DNA of 18,306 nucleotides from JASHVB01 sp036489395 (GTDB lineage: Bacteria > Pseudomonadota > Alphaproteobacteria > Acetobacterales > Acetobacteraceae), in contig DASXFW010000340.1 in the NCBI GenBank assembly GCA_036489395.1, positions 1 to 18,306 on the forward strand, read 5' to 3'. Below the pieces are notes generated by a model that was not told the DNA's origin, made no database searches, and saw nothing but the letters and a program-made list of their open reading frames with translations. The position numbers and the translations under genes were made by a program. Each line of letters begins with the position of its first letter. The stretch's first letter is position 1. This document shows, in pieces, positions 7,085 through 16,350 of the stretch.

Positions 7085-8209
7085 ATGAGCTATCGGCCGT
7101 ATCAGGAGATCATCCGGCGGAAGTCCCGCCGCGTGTATGTCGGCAAGGTCCCGGTGGGCGACGGCGCGCCGATCACCGTGCAGACCATGACCAATACGCT
7201 GACCACCGATGTGTCCGGCACGATCGCGCAGATCCGCCGGGCGGAACTGGCCGGCGTCGATATCGTCCGCGTGTCCTGTCCGGACCAGCCCAGCGCCGTG
7301 GCGCTGAAGGACATCGTGCCCGAGGTCAACGTGCCGATCATCGCGGACATCCATTTCCACTACAAGCGCGCCATCGAGGCCGCCGACAGCGGCGCCGCCT
7401 GCCTGCGCATCAATCCGGGCAACATCGGCAGCGACGAGCGGGTGAAGGAGGTCGTCAAGGCCGCCCGCGACCACGGGTGCTCCATGCGGATCGGGGTGAA
7501 CGCCGGCTCGCTGGAGAAGCACCTGCTGGAAAAGTACGGGGAGCCCAACCCCGAGGCGCTGGTCGAGAGCGCGCTGTACCACGCCAACATCCTGCAGCAG
7601 CACGATTTCCACGACTTCAAGATCAGCGTGAAGGCGTCCGACGTGTTCCTGGCGGTCGCCGCCTACCAGCAGCTTGCCGAGGTGTGCGACCACCCGCTGC
7701 ATCTGGGCATCACCGAAGCCGGCGGGCGGCGCATGGGCACCGTGAAGTCCTCGATCGGCCTGGGCTCGCTGCTGTGGGCCGGGATCGGCGACACCATCCG
7801 GGTGTCGCTGTCCGACGAGCCGGAGGAGGAGGTGCGGGTCGGCTGGGACATGCTGAAGGCGCTGGGCCTGCGGCACCGCGGGGTGAAGGTGATCTCCTGC
7901 CCGTCCTGCGCGCGGCAGGGCTTCGACGTGATCAAGACGGTGCAGACGCTGGAGGACCGGCTGTCGCATATCGAGACGCCGATCACGCTGTCGATCATGG
8001 GCTGCGTGGTGAACGGCCCGGGCGAGGCGCTGATGACGGACATCGGCCTGACCGGCGGCGGCAATGGCCGGCACATGATCTACCGTAGCGGCAGGACCGA
8101 CCACACGATCGCCGGCGGCGACATGGTGGAGCATATCGTCGAGCTGGTGGAAGCGAAGGCGGCGGAGCTGAAGGCGGCGGACGCAGCGGAGAAGCTGGCG
8201 GCGGAGTAG
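7085..8209 (+). CDS. ispG: 4-hydroxy-3-methylbut-2-en-1-yl diphosphate synthase (IspG/GcpE)
   Basis: A 374-residue iron-sulfur enzyme of the MEP isoprenoid pathway that converts ME-cPP to HMBPP. The N-terminal TIM barrel shows VQTMTNTLTTDV, VDIVRVSCPD, IIADIHFHYKRA, RINPGNIG and MRIGVNAGSLE. The C-terminal 4Fe-4S domain retains its ligands Cys272 and Cys275 (SCPSCARQGFD), Cys307 (MGCVVNGPGEA) and Glu314. The start is ATG 7085, with a strong GGAGAGGA SD about 6 nt upstream; the open frame extends further upstream but that part overlaps the rodZ-like gene. The length fits the short bacterial form. It sits 85 bp behind the rodZ-like gene. The usual downstream neighbour hisS is absent; a toxin-antitoxin pair follows instead. 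Confidence 0.96.
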   Translation: MSYRPYQEIIRRKSRRVYVGKVPVGDGAPITVQTMTNTLTTDVSGTIAQIRRAELAGVDIVRVSCPDQPSAVALKDIVPEVNVPIIADIHFHYKRAIEAADSGAACLRINPGNIGSDERVKEVVKAARDHGCSMRIGVNAGSLEKHLLEKYGEPNPEALVESALYHANILQQHDFHDFKISVKASDVFLAVAAYQQLAEVCDHPLHLGITEAGGRRMGTVKSSIGLGSLLWAGIGDTIRVSLSDEPEEEVRVGWDMLKALGLRHRGVKVISCPSCARQGFDVIKTVQTLEDRLSHIETPITLSIMGCVVNGPGEALMTDIGLTGGGNGRHMIYRSGRTDHTIAGGDMVEHIVELVEAKAAELKAADAAEKLAAE

Positions 8210-8245
8210 GGGGGCGGTTGCGAGGAACTGCTGACGGGGTGGATC

Positions 8246-8497
8246 ATGGAGTTGGTCTTCCGCCGGGGTGCGCTGAAGGAACTGCGTAGCGTTCCGAAGC
8301 TCGACCGCGCGCGGATCCTCGAACGATTGCAGGCTTACGCAGACGATCCCGACAGCCCTCGGCACGCCGTACTGGCCCTGGTCGGCGAGAAGCCCACCTG
8401 CCGCTTGCGCGTCGGCGATTGGCGGGTGTTGTTTGATCGTATAGGCGATAAGATCGAGGTGCGTGGCGTTCGCCATCGCCGGGAGGCATATCGATGA
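8246..8497 (+). CDS. RelE/ParE-superfamily toxin (HigB/RelE-like)
   Basis: An 83-residue small basic protein of the RelE/ParE toxin superfamily. Members on the RelE/HigB side are ribosome-dependent mRNA interferases, while ParE types target gyrase. The sequence shows the N-terminal helical part (ALKELRSVPKLDRARILERLQAY) and the C-terminal beta sheet CRLRVGDWRVLFDRIGDKIEVRGVRHRREAYR, the most diagnostic block (RLRVGDxRVLF ... HRREAYR). Its stop overlaps the start of the XRE antitoxin by 4 bp (ATGA), and toxin precedes antitoxin as in higBA and related loci. A G-rich SD-like stretch precedes the ATG. Which subfamily and which target cannot be read from sequence alone. Confidence 0.85.
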   Translation: MELVFRRGALKELRSVPKLDRARILERLQAYADDPDSPRHAVLALVGEKPTCRLRVGDWRVLFDRIGDKIEVRGVRHRREAYR

Positions 8498-8874
8498 GCA
8501 CCAGCCCGACTGACGGCAATCTCGGTTCGCAGGAGATTGAGGAACTTGAGGATCGTCTCGATGCGGCGCTGCTCAAGCTGGCGCGTGTTGAGCAGGCGAA
8601 TGACGAGGCGATACCGATCGCGGTGGTGCAGCTTCTATCGAACGGCGGGGTGCCGACGCGGATTTGGCGAGAATATCGCGGGCTGTCCCAGGAGGAGTTG
8701 GCGCGGGCGGCGCGGGTCCCACCGGAAGTGGTGACTCAGGTCGAGGCCGGGAAGGAAGACGTGCCACTGCGGTCCATGCATGCCCTTGCACGGGCGTTGA
8801 ACGTCGATCTCGACGATTTGGTACCTTGGACCACGGATGGTGATGAAGCCGCGAACCTGGCGCGGTCGCAATGA
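8494..8874 (+). CDS. XRE-family HTH antitoxin
   Basis: A 126-residue protein, the presumed antitoxin of the preceding RelE-like toxin. The N-terminal about 50 residues are acidic and helical (IEELEDRLDAALLKLARVE), likely the toxin-binding part. A Cro/C1-type HTH follows from about residue 58: WREYRGLSQEELARAARVPPEVVTQVEAGK, then LRSMHALARALNVDLDDLVPW. Such antitoxins usually repress their own operon through the HTH. The ATG overlaps the toxin stop by 4 bp, supporting translational coupling. I saw no clear operator in the short gap before the toxin gene. Confidence 0.85.
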   Translation: MSTSPTDGNLGSQEIEELEDRLDAALLKLARVEQANDEAIPIAVVQLLSNGGVPTRIWREYRGLSQEELARAARVPPEVVTQVEAGKEDVPLRSMHALARALNVDLDDLVPWTTDGDEAANLARSQ

Positions 8875-8943
8875 CAGGATGCGCACGATGGTCATCGATG
8901 TCGCGGATCAGGTAATACCAGGTTGCGGAGACATTGACTCGTC

Positions 8944-9035
8944 GTGTCATGGCCGGCGCAGGCCGGCCACCCACGTCTTTTCTGTATTTCCGAGCATCAA
9001 AGACGTGGGTGGCCGGCCTCCGCCGGCCATGACAC
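8944..9035. repeat. 37-bp-arm inverted repeat between antitoxin and TIR-STAND gene
   Basis: The left arm (8944-8980) and right arm (8999-9035) are reverse complements over 37 bases with one mismatch, around an 18-nt loop. Each arm also contains a smaller palindrome (GGCCGGC..GCCGGCC). It lies between convergent genes and could act as a bidirectional transcription barrier, but its size and its GTCATGGCCGG core resemble dispersed palindromic elements of alphaproteobacteria. No transposase or target-site duplication is visible. The remaining bases from 8875 to 8943 hold nothing I can assign. Confidence 0.88.
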
Positions 9036-9048
9036 ATTGGCGCATCGG

Positions 9049-11213
<2,165 letters not shown>

Positions 11214-11281
11214 CGCCGCCCGCCGTGCATACCGCGGCCGCAGCATAGACGTTTCGGGAACGGAGTCATACGCCGACCCGT

Positions 11282-11295
11282 CAGATAAATATCTG
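11282..11295. promoter_or_regulatory. 14-bp palindrome in the divergent intergenic region
   Basis: CAGATA-AA-TATCTG is a perfect dyad in the gap between the leftward TIR-STAND gene and the rightward carbamoyltransferase. The surrounding bases are clearly more A+T-rich than the rest of the window. It could be an operator for one of the two genes. No cognate regulator is encoded nearby. Confidence 0.35.
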
Positions 11296-11404
11296 GATAG
11301 AAACGGAGGCGAACCGAGAATTCCATCGTGGGCTACGCGGGTCTCGATCGCGTGAGACCGTGCCCTCCCATGAATCAATCGCCTGTGAAACCACCAAGTT
11401 TCCC

Positions 11405-11433
11405 TTGTCACTTCGTCACGGCGTGACAATTAC
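11405..11433 (+). promoter_or_regulatory. Candidate promoter with overlapping dyad upstream of the carbamoyltransferase operon
   Basis: TTGTCA (11405-11410) and AATTAC (11428-11433) are 17 bp apart and read towards the operon; the -35 is close to consensus, the -10 weak. The same stretch holds the inverted repeat TTGTCAC / GTGACAA (11405-11411 and 11423-11429) with an extra direct GTCAC copy in the spacer, so a repressor dimer bound there would cover the promoter. A small hairpin (11442-11458, GCTCTT-GCAAA-AAGAGC) lies between this and the SD. Confidence 0.35.
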
Positions 11434-11493
11434 GTAGCGGCGCTCTTGCAAAAAGAGCTGAGTCGCCAGCGCCACGCACGGAAGGGGAAGGCA

Positions 11494-13248
11494 ATGCTCA
11501 CCTTGGGGATCGCCGGCCTGGCGAATGTCACCGGCTTCCTGGAGCAGTACTTTCCAGAGCAAATGGCGGGAGATTCCCGCGTCGTGCAGGGCATGGATGC
11601 CGCGGCGGCGTTGCTGCTGGATGGGCGCGTCGTTGCCGCGGTTTCGCAGGAACGCTTCGACCGCATCAAGAAAAGCCCCGATTTTCCGTTCCAGGCGATC
11701 CAGTACTGCCTCGATACCGCCGGCGCATCGCTGAACGACGTGCAGGACATCGCCTGCAATTTCAGCTTCGGCCGCTACAAGCCGATCTACGCCGCGGACG
11801 AGCTTTCGCGCGCCTATTGGCAGGAATGCCTGTCGCCGGACGCCATGGCCGGCATGCTGTCCGCACACTTCGGCACCGACGCCGCGTCGCGTCTGCGTCC
11901 GATCGACCATCACGACGCGCATTTGCACGCCGCACTGGCCAGCAGCGGTTTCGACCGCTGCCTCGGCGTGGTGATGGATGCGGCGGGCGAAATATCATCA
12001 ACGTCGGTCTATCGCTGCGAAGGCGGCAAGATCAGCCGGCTTGCGCGGCATCCTATCGCCCAGTCGCTCGGCATCTTCTATTCGCTGATCACCCAGTTCC
12101 TCGGCTATGCCTTCAACGAGGACGAATACAAGGTGATGGGCCTTGCCAGCTTCGGCGATCCGCGCCGCCATTCCGATTTCTTCAACAATGCCATCCGCCT
12201 GACGCCGAGCGGCGGTGTCGAAATTCCCTGCCTGGCGCTGAACCACAGCTTCGCCGACGGACTTTTCTTCAGCAAAAGCGCCGCGGCGATTCAGGATGGA
12301 CTGGGCATCGACGGCCGCAACTGCGCGCACCAGGACCGCGCCGACATCAGCGCTGGGTTGCAGCACCGCTTCACCGAGGCCTTGTTCCACATCTGCGGCC
12401 ATTTCCAGAAGCAGACCCAGGCCACCAATCTGCTGCTCAGCGGCGGCTGCGCGGAAAACTGCGCGGCCATCGGCGAACTTCGCTCCAGCGGCATGTTCGA
12501 GCGAATCCACGTCGGCTATTCCTCCGGCGACGAAGGCACCGCACTGGGCAGTGCCGCAGCCTGCGCGTTCACCCACGGCGCGCCGCTGCGCGTTCCCGGT
12601 GTCATGCCGTTCTTCGGCCCGGCTCCTGAACGCGCGCCGGTGCGACAGACCGTGGCACAAAACCCGGCGCTGATGCTGCACGAGTACCCGGATGAGCAAG
12701 CCATGCTGGATGCGGCGGCCGAGGACATCGCCGACGATCATATCGTCGCGCTGTGCAACGGACGGATGGAGTACGGCGCGCGCGCCCTGGGCAACCGCAG
12801 TCTGCTTGCGCTTCCGTCCAGCGCCGCTAACAAGGACCGTATAAACCTCGCGATCAAGAAGCGGCAGAATTACCGGCCATTCGCACCCGCGGTCACCGCG
12901 GAGGAAGCACATCGCTACTTCGTGCTGAACGCCGGCGAAGAATATCCCTACATGACCATGCTCACACGCGTCCGCGAGGACGCGGCGCCGCTGCTGCCGG
13001 CAGTGACCCATGTGGACGGCACCGCGCGCGTGCAGACGGTCAACCGCCAGCACAACGCGCCGTTCCACTATCTGCTGTCCCGGCTGCAGGCGCTGACCGG
13101 CGTGCCGGTCGTGCTGAACACCAGCTACAACGTGAACCACCAGCCGATCGTGTGCTCCGAATCCGAGGCCGTCGAGACATTCGTCGATATGGGTATCGAT
13201 GCGCTCTATATCGCCAATGCCAAGGTGACGCGCCGTCCATCCGTGTAA
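11494..13248 (+). CDS. O-carbamoyltransferase, NodU/CmcH/TobZ family
   Basis: A 584-residue carbamoyltransferase that would use carbamoyl phosphate and ATP, through carbamoyl adenylate, to carbamoylate a hydroxyl on a small molecule or sugar. The N-terminal Kae1/TsaD-like half has LGIAG at the start, SQERFDRIKKSPDFP, the metal-site block IDHHDAHLHAALASSGF (His139 and His143 in HxxxH spacing), VVMDAAGE and NEDEYKVMGLA. It is followed by GGCAENC and SSGDEGTALGSA. The C-terminal Carbam_trans_C part has GRMEYGARALGNRSLLA, YRPFAPAV and PVVLNTSYN. All expected motifs are present and the length is normal. ATG 11494 is chosen because GGAAGGGGAAG precedes it; a 16-residue upstream extension lacks a SD. 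It leads a five-gene operon; the acceptor is unknown. Confidence 0.88.
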   Translation: MLTLGIAGLANVTGFLEQYFPEQMAGDSRVVQGMDAAAALLLDGRVVAAVSQERFDRIKKSPDFPFQAIQYCLDTAGASLNDVQDIACNFSFGRYKPIYAADELSRAYWQECLSPDAMAGMLSAHFGTDAASRLRPIDHHDAHLHAALASSGFDRCLGVVMDAAGEISSTSVYRCEGGKISRLARHPIAQSLGIFYSLITQFLGYAFNEDEYKVMGLASFGDPRRHSDFFNNAIRLTPSGGVEIPCLALNHSFADGLFFSKSAAAIQDGLGIDGRNCAHQDRADISAGLQHRFTEALFHICGHFQKQTQATNLLLSGGCAENCAAIGELRSSGMFERIHVGYSSGDEGTALGSAAACAFTHGAPLRVPGVMPFFGPAPERAPVRQTVAQNPALMLHEYPDEQAMLDAAAEDIADDHIVALCNGRMEYGARALGNRSLLALPSSAANKDRINLAIKKRQNYRPFAPAVTAEEAHRYFVLNAGEEYPYMTMLTRVREDAAPLLPAVTHVDGTARVQTVNRQHNAPFHYLLSRLQALTGVPVVLNTSYNVNHQPIVCSESEAVETFVDMGIDALYIANAKVTRRPSV

Positions 13249-13280
13249 AGCCATGACCGGCGTCCTATTCGTAAACGTTA

Positions 13281-13296
13281 CACGCACCTGTGCGTG
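13281..13296. other. Short palindrome in the carbamoyltransferase-adenylation gap
   Basis: CACGCAC-CT-GTGCGTG (7-bp arms) lies in the 121-bp gap between the first two operon genes; a second palindrome, GAACCGGTTC, is at 13316-13325. They may be operator half-sites for an internal promoter or simply part of a processed intercistronic region. No good -35/-10 pair is evident. A 19-codon open frame (13253-13312) covers the first palindrome. Confidence 0.3.
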
Positions 13297-13369
13297 GGTC
13301 ACCGGAAACTGATTGGAACCGGTTCGCCCATCGTGAAAATCTGTAGCCCAGTTCAGTCGGAATCGTCGC

Positions 13370-15055
13370 GTGGACCAGCTTGCAATTGATAACGGCAAAT
13401 TGTGGCATGCGGCGACGCTGAAAGACGCCGTTTCGCCGGTAGCGGATGTGTTCGACGCCGGTACGCTGGCGGACCTGGTCCGACGGAGCGCCGTACGGCA
13501 CGCCGACCGCCCGGCTGTCTGGATCGATGGCGGTACGGTTCTTTATCGCGAATTGCTCGACCTGGCGGCGCCGATTGCCCATTGCCTGAGTGCTGCCGGC
13601 CTGGCCTACGGCACCGCGCGCTGCGCCATCCTCGGCAATCGCGGACTGACCGACTACGCCGGCATCATCGGTGCCTTGCTGGCACGCTGCGCCTACGTGC
13701 CGCTGAATGTGCGGCATCCGCCTGGCCGGCTGACGCAGGTGATGCATGACGCCGCCGCTGCGGCGCTCGTCGTGGGTCGCGACTGCCTCGATTGCGCCCG
13801 CTTGCTGCTGTCGGCGATTCCGCAGCCGGTGCTGGTTCTGCTGCCGGATTCGATTGTCCTCCCCGATTGGGCGGCCGCGATGCCGCGGCATCGCTTCATC
13901 GGTCGGGCCGATTTGCCGCGGCCGCATCTCGGCTCCCTGCCGCAAGGCGATCCAAACGACGGCGCCTATCTGCTGTTCACCTCCGGCAGCACCGGTGCGC
14001 CGAAAGGCGTGCTGGTACGTAACCGCAACGTCATGCCGTATCTGCGCAGCGTTGCCGCGCGGTACGCGCTGTCGCCGCATGACCGCTGCACGCAATTGTT
14101 CGATCTCACCTTCGATCTCTCCGTCCACGACATGTTCTTGAGTTGGGGCAGCGGGGCGGCGCTGTACCGCGTGCCCGACAAGGCCCGTTTCGCGCCGCGC
14201 CATTTCGTGCGCCGCCATGAGCTGAGCACGTGGTTTTCCGTGCCGTCCACCGCGGCGATGATGCTGGGCATGCGGGCGCTGCGGCCCGGCGATTTCCCCA
14301 GCCTGCGACTGGGATTGTTCTGCGGCGAGGCGCTGCCGACACGGCTGGCCCGAGCGTTTGCCGAAGCGGCCCCCAATGCCGTCATCGAGAATCTCTACGG
14401 CCCAACCGAAGCAACCATCGCGTTGACCGCCTTCCGCCTGCCGCATGACCCCGCGTCGTTCGACGCCTTGCCCGCCGTGGTACCCATCGGCAAGCCGCTG
14501 CCGGATCAGCACGCACTGGCGGTGAACGCCGCCGGACAACCCACCGGGGAAGGCGAGGAAGGCGAGCTCTGCCTTGCCGGCAGCCAGGTCACCGACGGCT
14601 ATTGGCAGCGCCCGGACCTGACATCGCAACGCTTTGTTCGCTTCGACTGGGACGCCGGCGGCCACGTGTGGTACCGCACTGGCGATCGTGTGCGGTCCAG
14701 CAAAGAACACGGCCTGACGTTCCTGGGACGGCTGGACCGGCAGGTGAAGATTGCCGGCCATCGGGTCGAGCTGCAGGAAATCGAGGCTGTGCTGCATCGC
14801 GCCGCGGACGCCAACGCCGCCGCAATCGCCTGGCCGATCGGCCCCGACGGGCTGGCGCGCGACATCGTTGCGTTCATCGGCCCGACAGAACATCAGATCG
14901 CCGACATTCTAGAAGCATGCCGCCGGGCCCTGCCGTCCTATGCGGTTCCCTCGGCGGTGCATCTTGTGAACGATTGGCCTGTCACGCCGAGCGGCAAGAC
15001 CGATCATGCCCGACTACGGGCTTCGCTGGAGACCCCGACGTGCAGCACGACGTGA
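13370..15055 (+). CDS. Stand-alone adenylation enzyme (AMP-dependent synthetase, NRPS A-domain type)
   Basis: A 561-residue class I adenylate-forming enzyme predicted to activate a carboxylic acid as its AMP ester and load it onto the carrier protein encoded next. Core motifs are LLFTSGSTGAPKGV (A3, about 201-214), FDLTFDLSVHD (A4, 244-254), NLYGPTEATI (A5, 341-350), WYRTGD (A7, 434-439), GRLDRQVKIAGHRVE (A8, 453-467) and TPSGKTD with the catalytic Lys543 (A10). Asp249 aligns with the Asp235 of gramicidin synthetase that binds an alpha-amino group, which suggests an amino acid substrate. It has no condensation or fused carrier domain. The start is GTG 13370: an in-frame stop lies at 13334-13336 and no better start codon occurs between. 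DltA-like or exosortase-cluster acyl ligases are alternatives. Confidence 0.87.
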   Translation: MDQLAIDNGKLWHAATLKDAVSPVADVFDAGTLADLVRRSAVRHADRPAVWIDGGTVLYRELLDLAAPIAHCLSAAGLAYGTARCAILGNRGLTDYAGIIGALLARCAYVPLNVRHPPGRLTQVMHDAAAAALVVGRDCLDCARLLLSAIPQPVLVLLPDSIVLPDWAAAMPRHRFIGRADLPRPHLGSLPQGDPNDGAYLLFTSGSTGAPKGVLVRNRNVMPYLRSVAARYALSPHDRCTQLFDLTFDLSVHDMFLSWGSGAALYRVPDKARFAPRHFVRRHELSTWFSVPSTAAMMLGMRALRPGDFPSLRLGLFCGEALPTRLARAFAEAAPNAVIENLYGPTEATIALTAFRLPHDPASFDALPAVVPIGKPLPDQHALAVNAAGQPTGEGEEGELCLAGSQVTDGYWQRPDLTSQRFVRFDWDAGGHVWYRTGDRVRSSKEHGLTFLGRLDRQVKIAGHRVELQEIEAVLHRAADANAAAIAWPIGPDGLARDIVAFIGPTEHQIADILEACRRALPSYAVPSAVHLVNDWPVTPSGKTDHARLRASLETPTCSTT

Positions 15056-15318
15056 GCAACATAACAGCCAACAATCCGCCGTTGACTTTGTTGACGGATG
15101 CCTTGTCGCAGCGGCTGCGGCAGGAAGGGCGCGGCGCATCCGGTATCGATCCCGACGCCGACCTCATCGAGCTCGGACTTATCGACTCCCAAGCGCTGCT
15201 CGACATGATTCTCGAGGTAGAGCAAGAGTCGGGGCGCATGTTCGACGCGGACGGCATGGATTTCGAAGGTGGTGTGACGCTCAGACGACTCGCCGCGGCC
15301 TTTACCGTACCCGCGTGA
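15040..15318 (+). CDS. Acyl/peptidyl carrier protein
   Basis: A 92-residue carrier protein. The phosphopantetheine attachment site is Ser50 in DLIELGLIDSQALLDMILEVE, a variant of the usual LGxDS(L/I) motif, followed by the acidic helix II and a third helix (MDFEGGVTLRRLAAAF). It is the likely thioester partner of the preceding adenylation enzyme. GTG 15040 is preceded by GGAGA at good spacing and overlaps the upstream gene by 16 bp. GTG 15052 would give an 88-residue protein with a GTGA overlap; both are possible. The next ATG begins 3 nt after its stop, so coupling with the monooxygenase is likely. No phosphopantetheinyl transferase is encoded in the window. Confidence 0.85.
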   Translation: MQHDVSNITANNPPLTLLTDALSQRLRQEGRGASGIDPDADLIELGLIDSQALLDMILEVEQESGRMFDADGMDFEGGVTLRRLAAAFTVPA

Positions 15319-15321
15319 ACC

Positions 15322-16350
15322 ATGCCTTCCGCCAGCCGCATCGATCTGTTCAGTACCTGCCCGCAATCCAAAGACTTTGCGCAGGCTGACTATGTGACGC
15401 AGATGCGGCGCGTCTCGCAGTGGAGCGAGGCAGCCGGCTGCACCGGCATGCTGATCTACACCGACAACAGCATCGTCGATCCGTGGCTGGTGGCGCAGTG
15501 CGTGTTGCAGGAGACGCGTGAGCTGTGTCCGCTGGTGGCGGTGCAGCCGGTGTATATGCTGCCCTACACCGCTGCGAAAATGGTCGCGTCGCTTGGCGCG
15601 ATGCACCAACGCCGCATCTGGCTGAACATGCTGGCCGGAGGTTTCCGCAACGACCTGCTGGCGCTGGGCGACGAGACCCCGCATGACGATCGCTATACCC
15701 GCACGGTCGAATACGCGTTGCTGATGCGGCAATTGCTGGAAAGCGACCAGCCGGTGACGCTGGCAGGGCGGTATTATTCGGTGCGCGGCGTGCGCATGGC
15801 GCCCGCGTTGCCACGCGAACTGTGGCCGGGCTGGCTGATTTCCGGATCCTCGCCGGCCGGCCGCGCCGCGGCGGTGCAGATGGGCGCGGTCGCGGTCGAA
15901 TATCCGACGCCTCCCGATGTCGTTCGCGATACCGCCGACGTACCCGCGGGCCGCGGCATCCGCGTCGGTATCATCGCGCGCGATGACGCCGAGGCGGCGT
16001 GGCAGGCCGCTTATCAGCGCTTCCCCGACGACCGCCGCGGCCGCTTGAGCCACGCGCTGGCGATGAAGACCAGCGATTCGGCATGGCATCGCACGCTGTC
16101 CGATCTCGCCCACACGGGTGCGACGAATGGCAGCCCGTACTGGCTGTGGCCGTTCGAGCAGCATCGGACGTTTTGCCCGTATCTGGTGGGGGAGTATGCG
16201 ACGGTGGCGGCGGAGATCGCACGCTATCTGGCGCTCGGATATTCTACGTTCATCCTCGACATTCCGCTTGCCGCGGAGGATCTGGAAACAGCCGCGATTG
16301 TCTTCCGCATGGCCGAGGAAAAGCTCGCCGCACCGGTGCCGGCGCAATGA
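15322..16350 (+). CDS. LLM-class (luciferase-like) flavin-dependent monooxygenase
   Basis: A 342-residue member of the bacterial luciferase / alkanesulfonate monooxygenase (SsuD) superfamily, which uses reduced FMN and oxygen to oxidise a small substrate. Recognisable parts are AAGCTGMLIYTDNSIVDPW, ETRELCPLVAVQPVYMLPYTAAKMVASL, the block RIWLNMLAGGFRNDLLALGDETPHDDRYTRTVEY (broken here into its pieces: RIWLNMLAGG, then DETPHDDRY) and the C-terminal FILDIPLAAEDL. No reductase partner is nearby, so reduced flavin must come from elsewhere. The ATG is 3 nt after the carrier-protein stop, and its own stop overlaps the next gene by 4 bp (ATGA). In this context it could oxygenate the carrier-bound or released product; that role is inferred. 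The substrate cannot be named. Confidence 0.88.
   Translation: MPSASRIDLFSTCPQSKDFAQADYVTQMRRVSQWSEAAGCTGMLIYTDNSIVDPWLVAQCVLQETRELCPLVAVQPVYMLPYTAAKMVASLGAMHQRRIWLNMLAGGFRNDLLALGDETPHDDRYTRTVEYALLMRQLLESDQPVTLAGRYYSVRGVRMAPALPRELWPGWLISGSSPAGRAAAVQMGAVAVEYPTPPDVVRDTADVPAGRGIRVGIIARDDAEAAWQAAYQRFPDDRRGRLSHALAMKTSDSAWHRTLSDLAHTGATNGSPYWLWPFEQHRTFCPYLVGEYATVAAEIARYLALGYSTFILDIPLAAEDLETAAIVFRMAEEKLAAPVPAQ

Noticed and set aside
6926..8476. 516-codon leftward frame opposite ispG
   Set aside because: Antisense shadow of a complete, motif-perfect ispG; the translation is low-complexity and unrecognisable.
15999..16346. Upstream extension of the double hydrolase from 15999
   Set aside because: It overlaps the monooxygenase gene in another frame; ATG 16347 with an ATGA overlap is the natural start.
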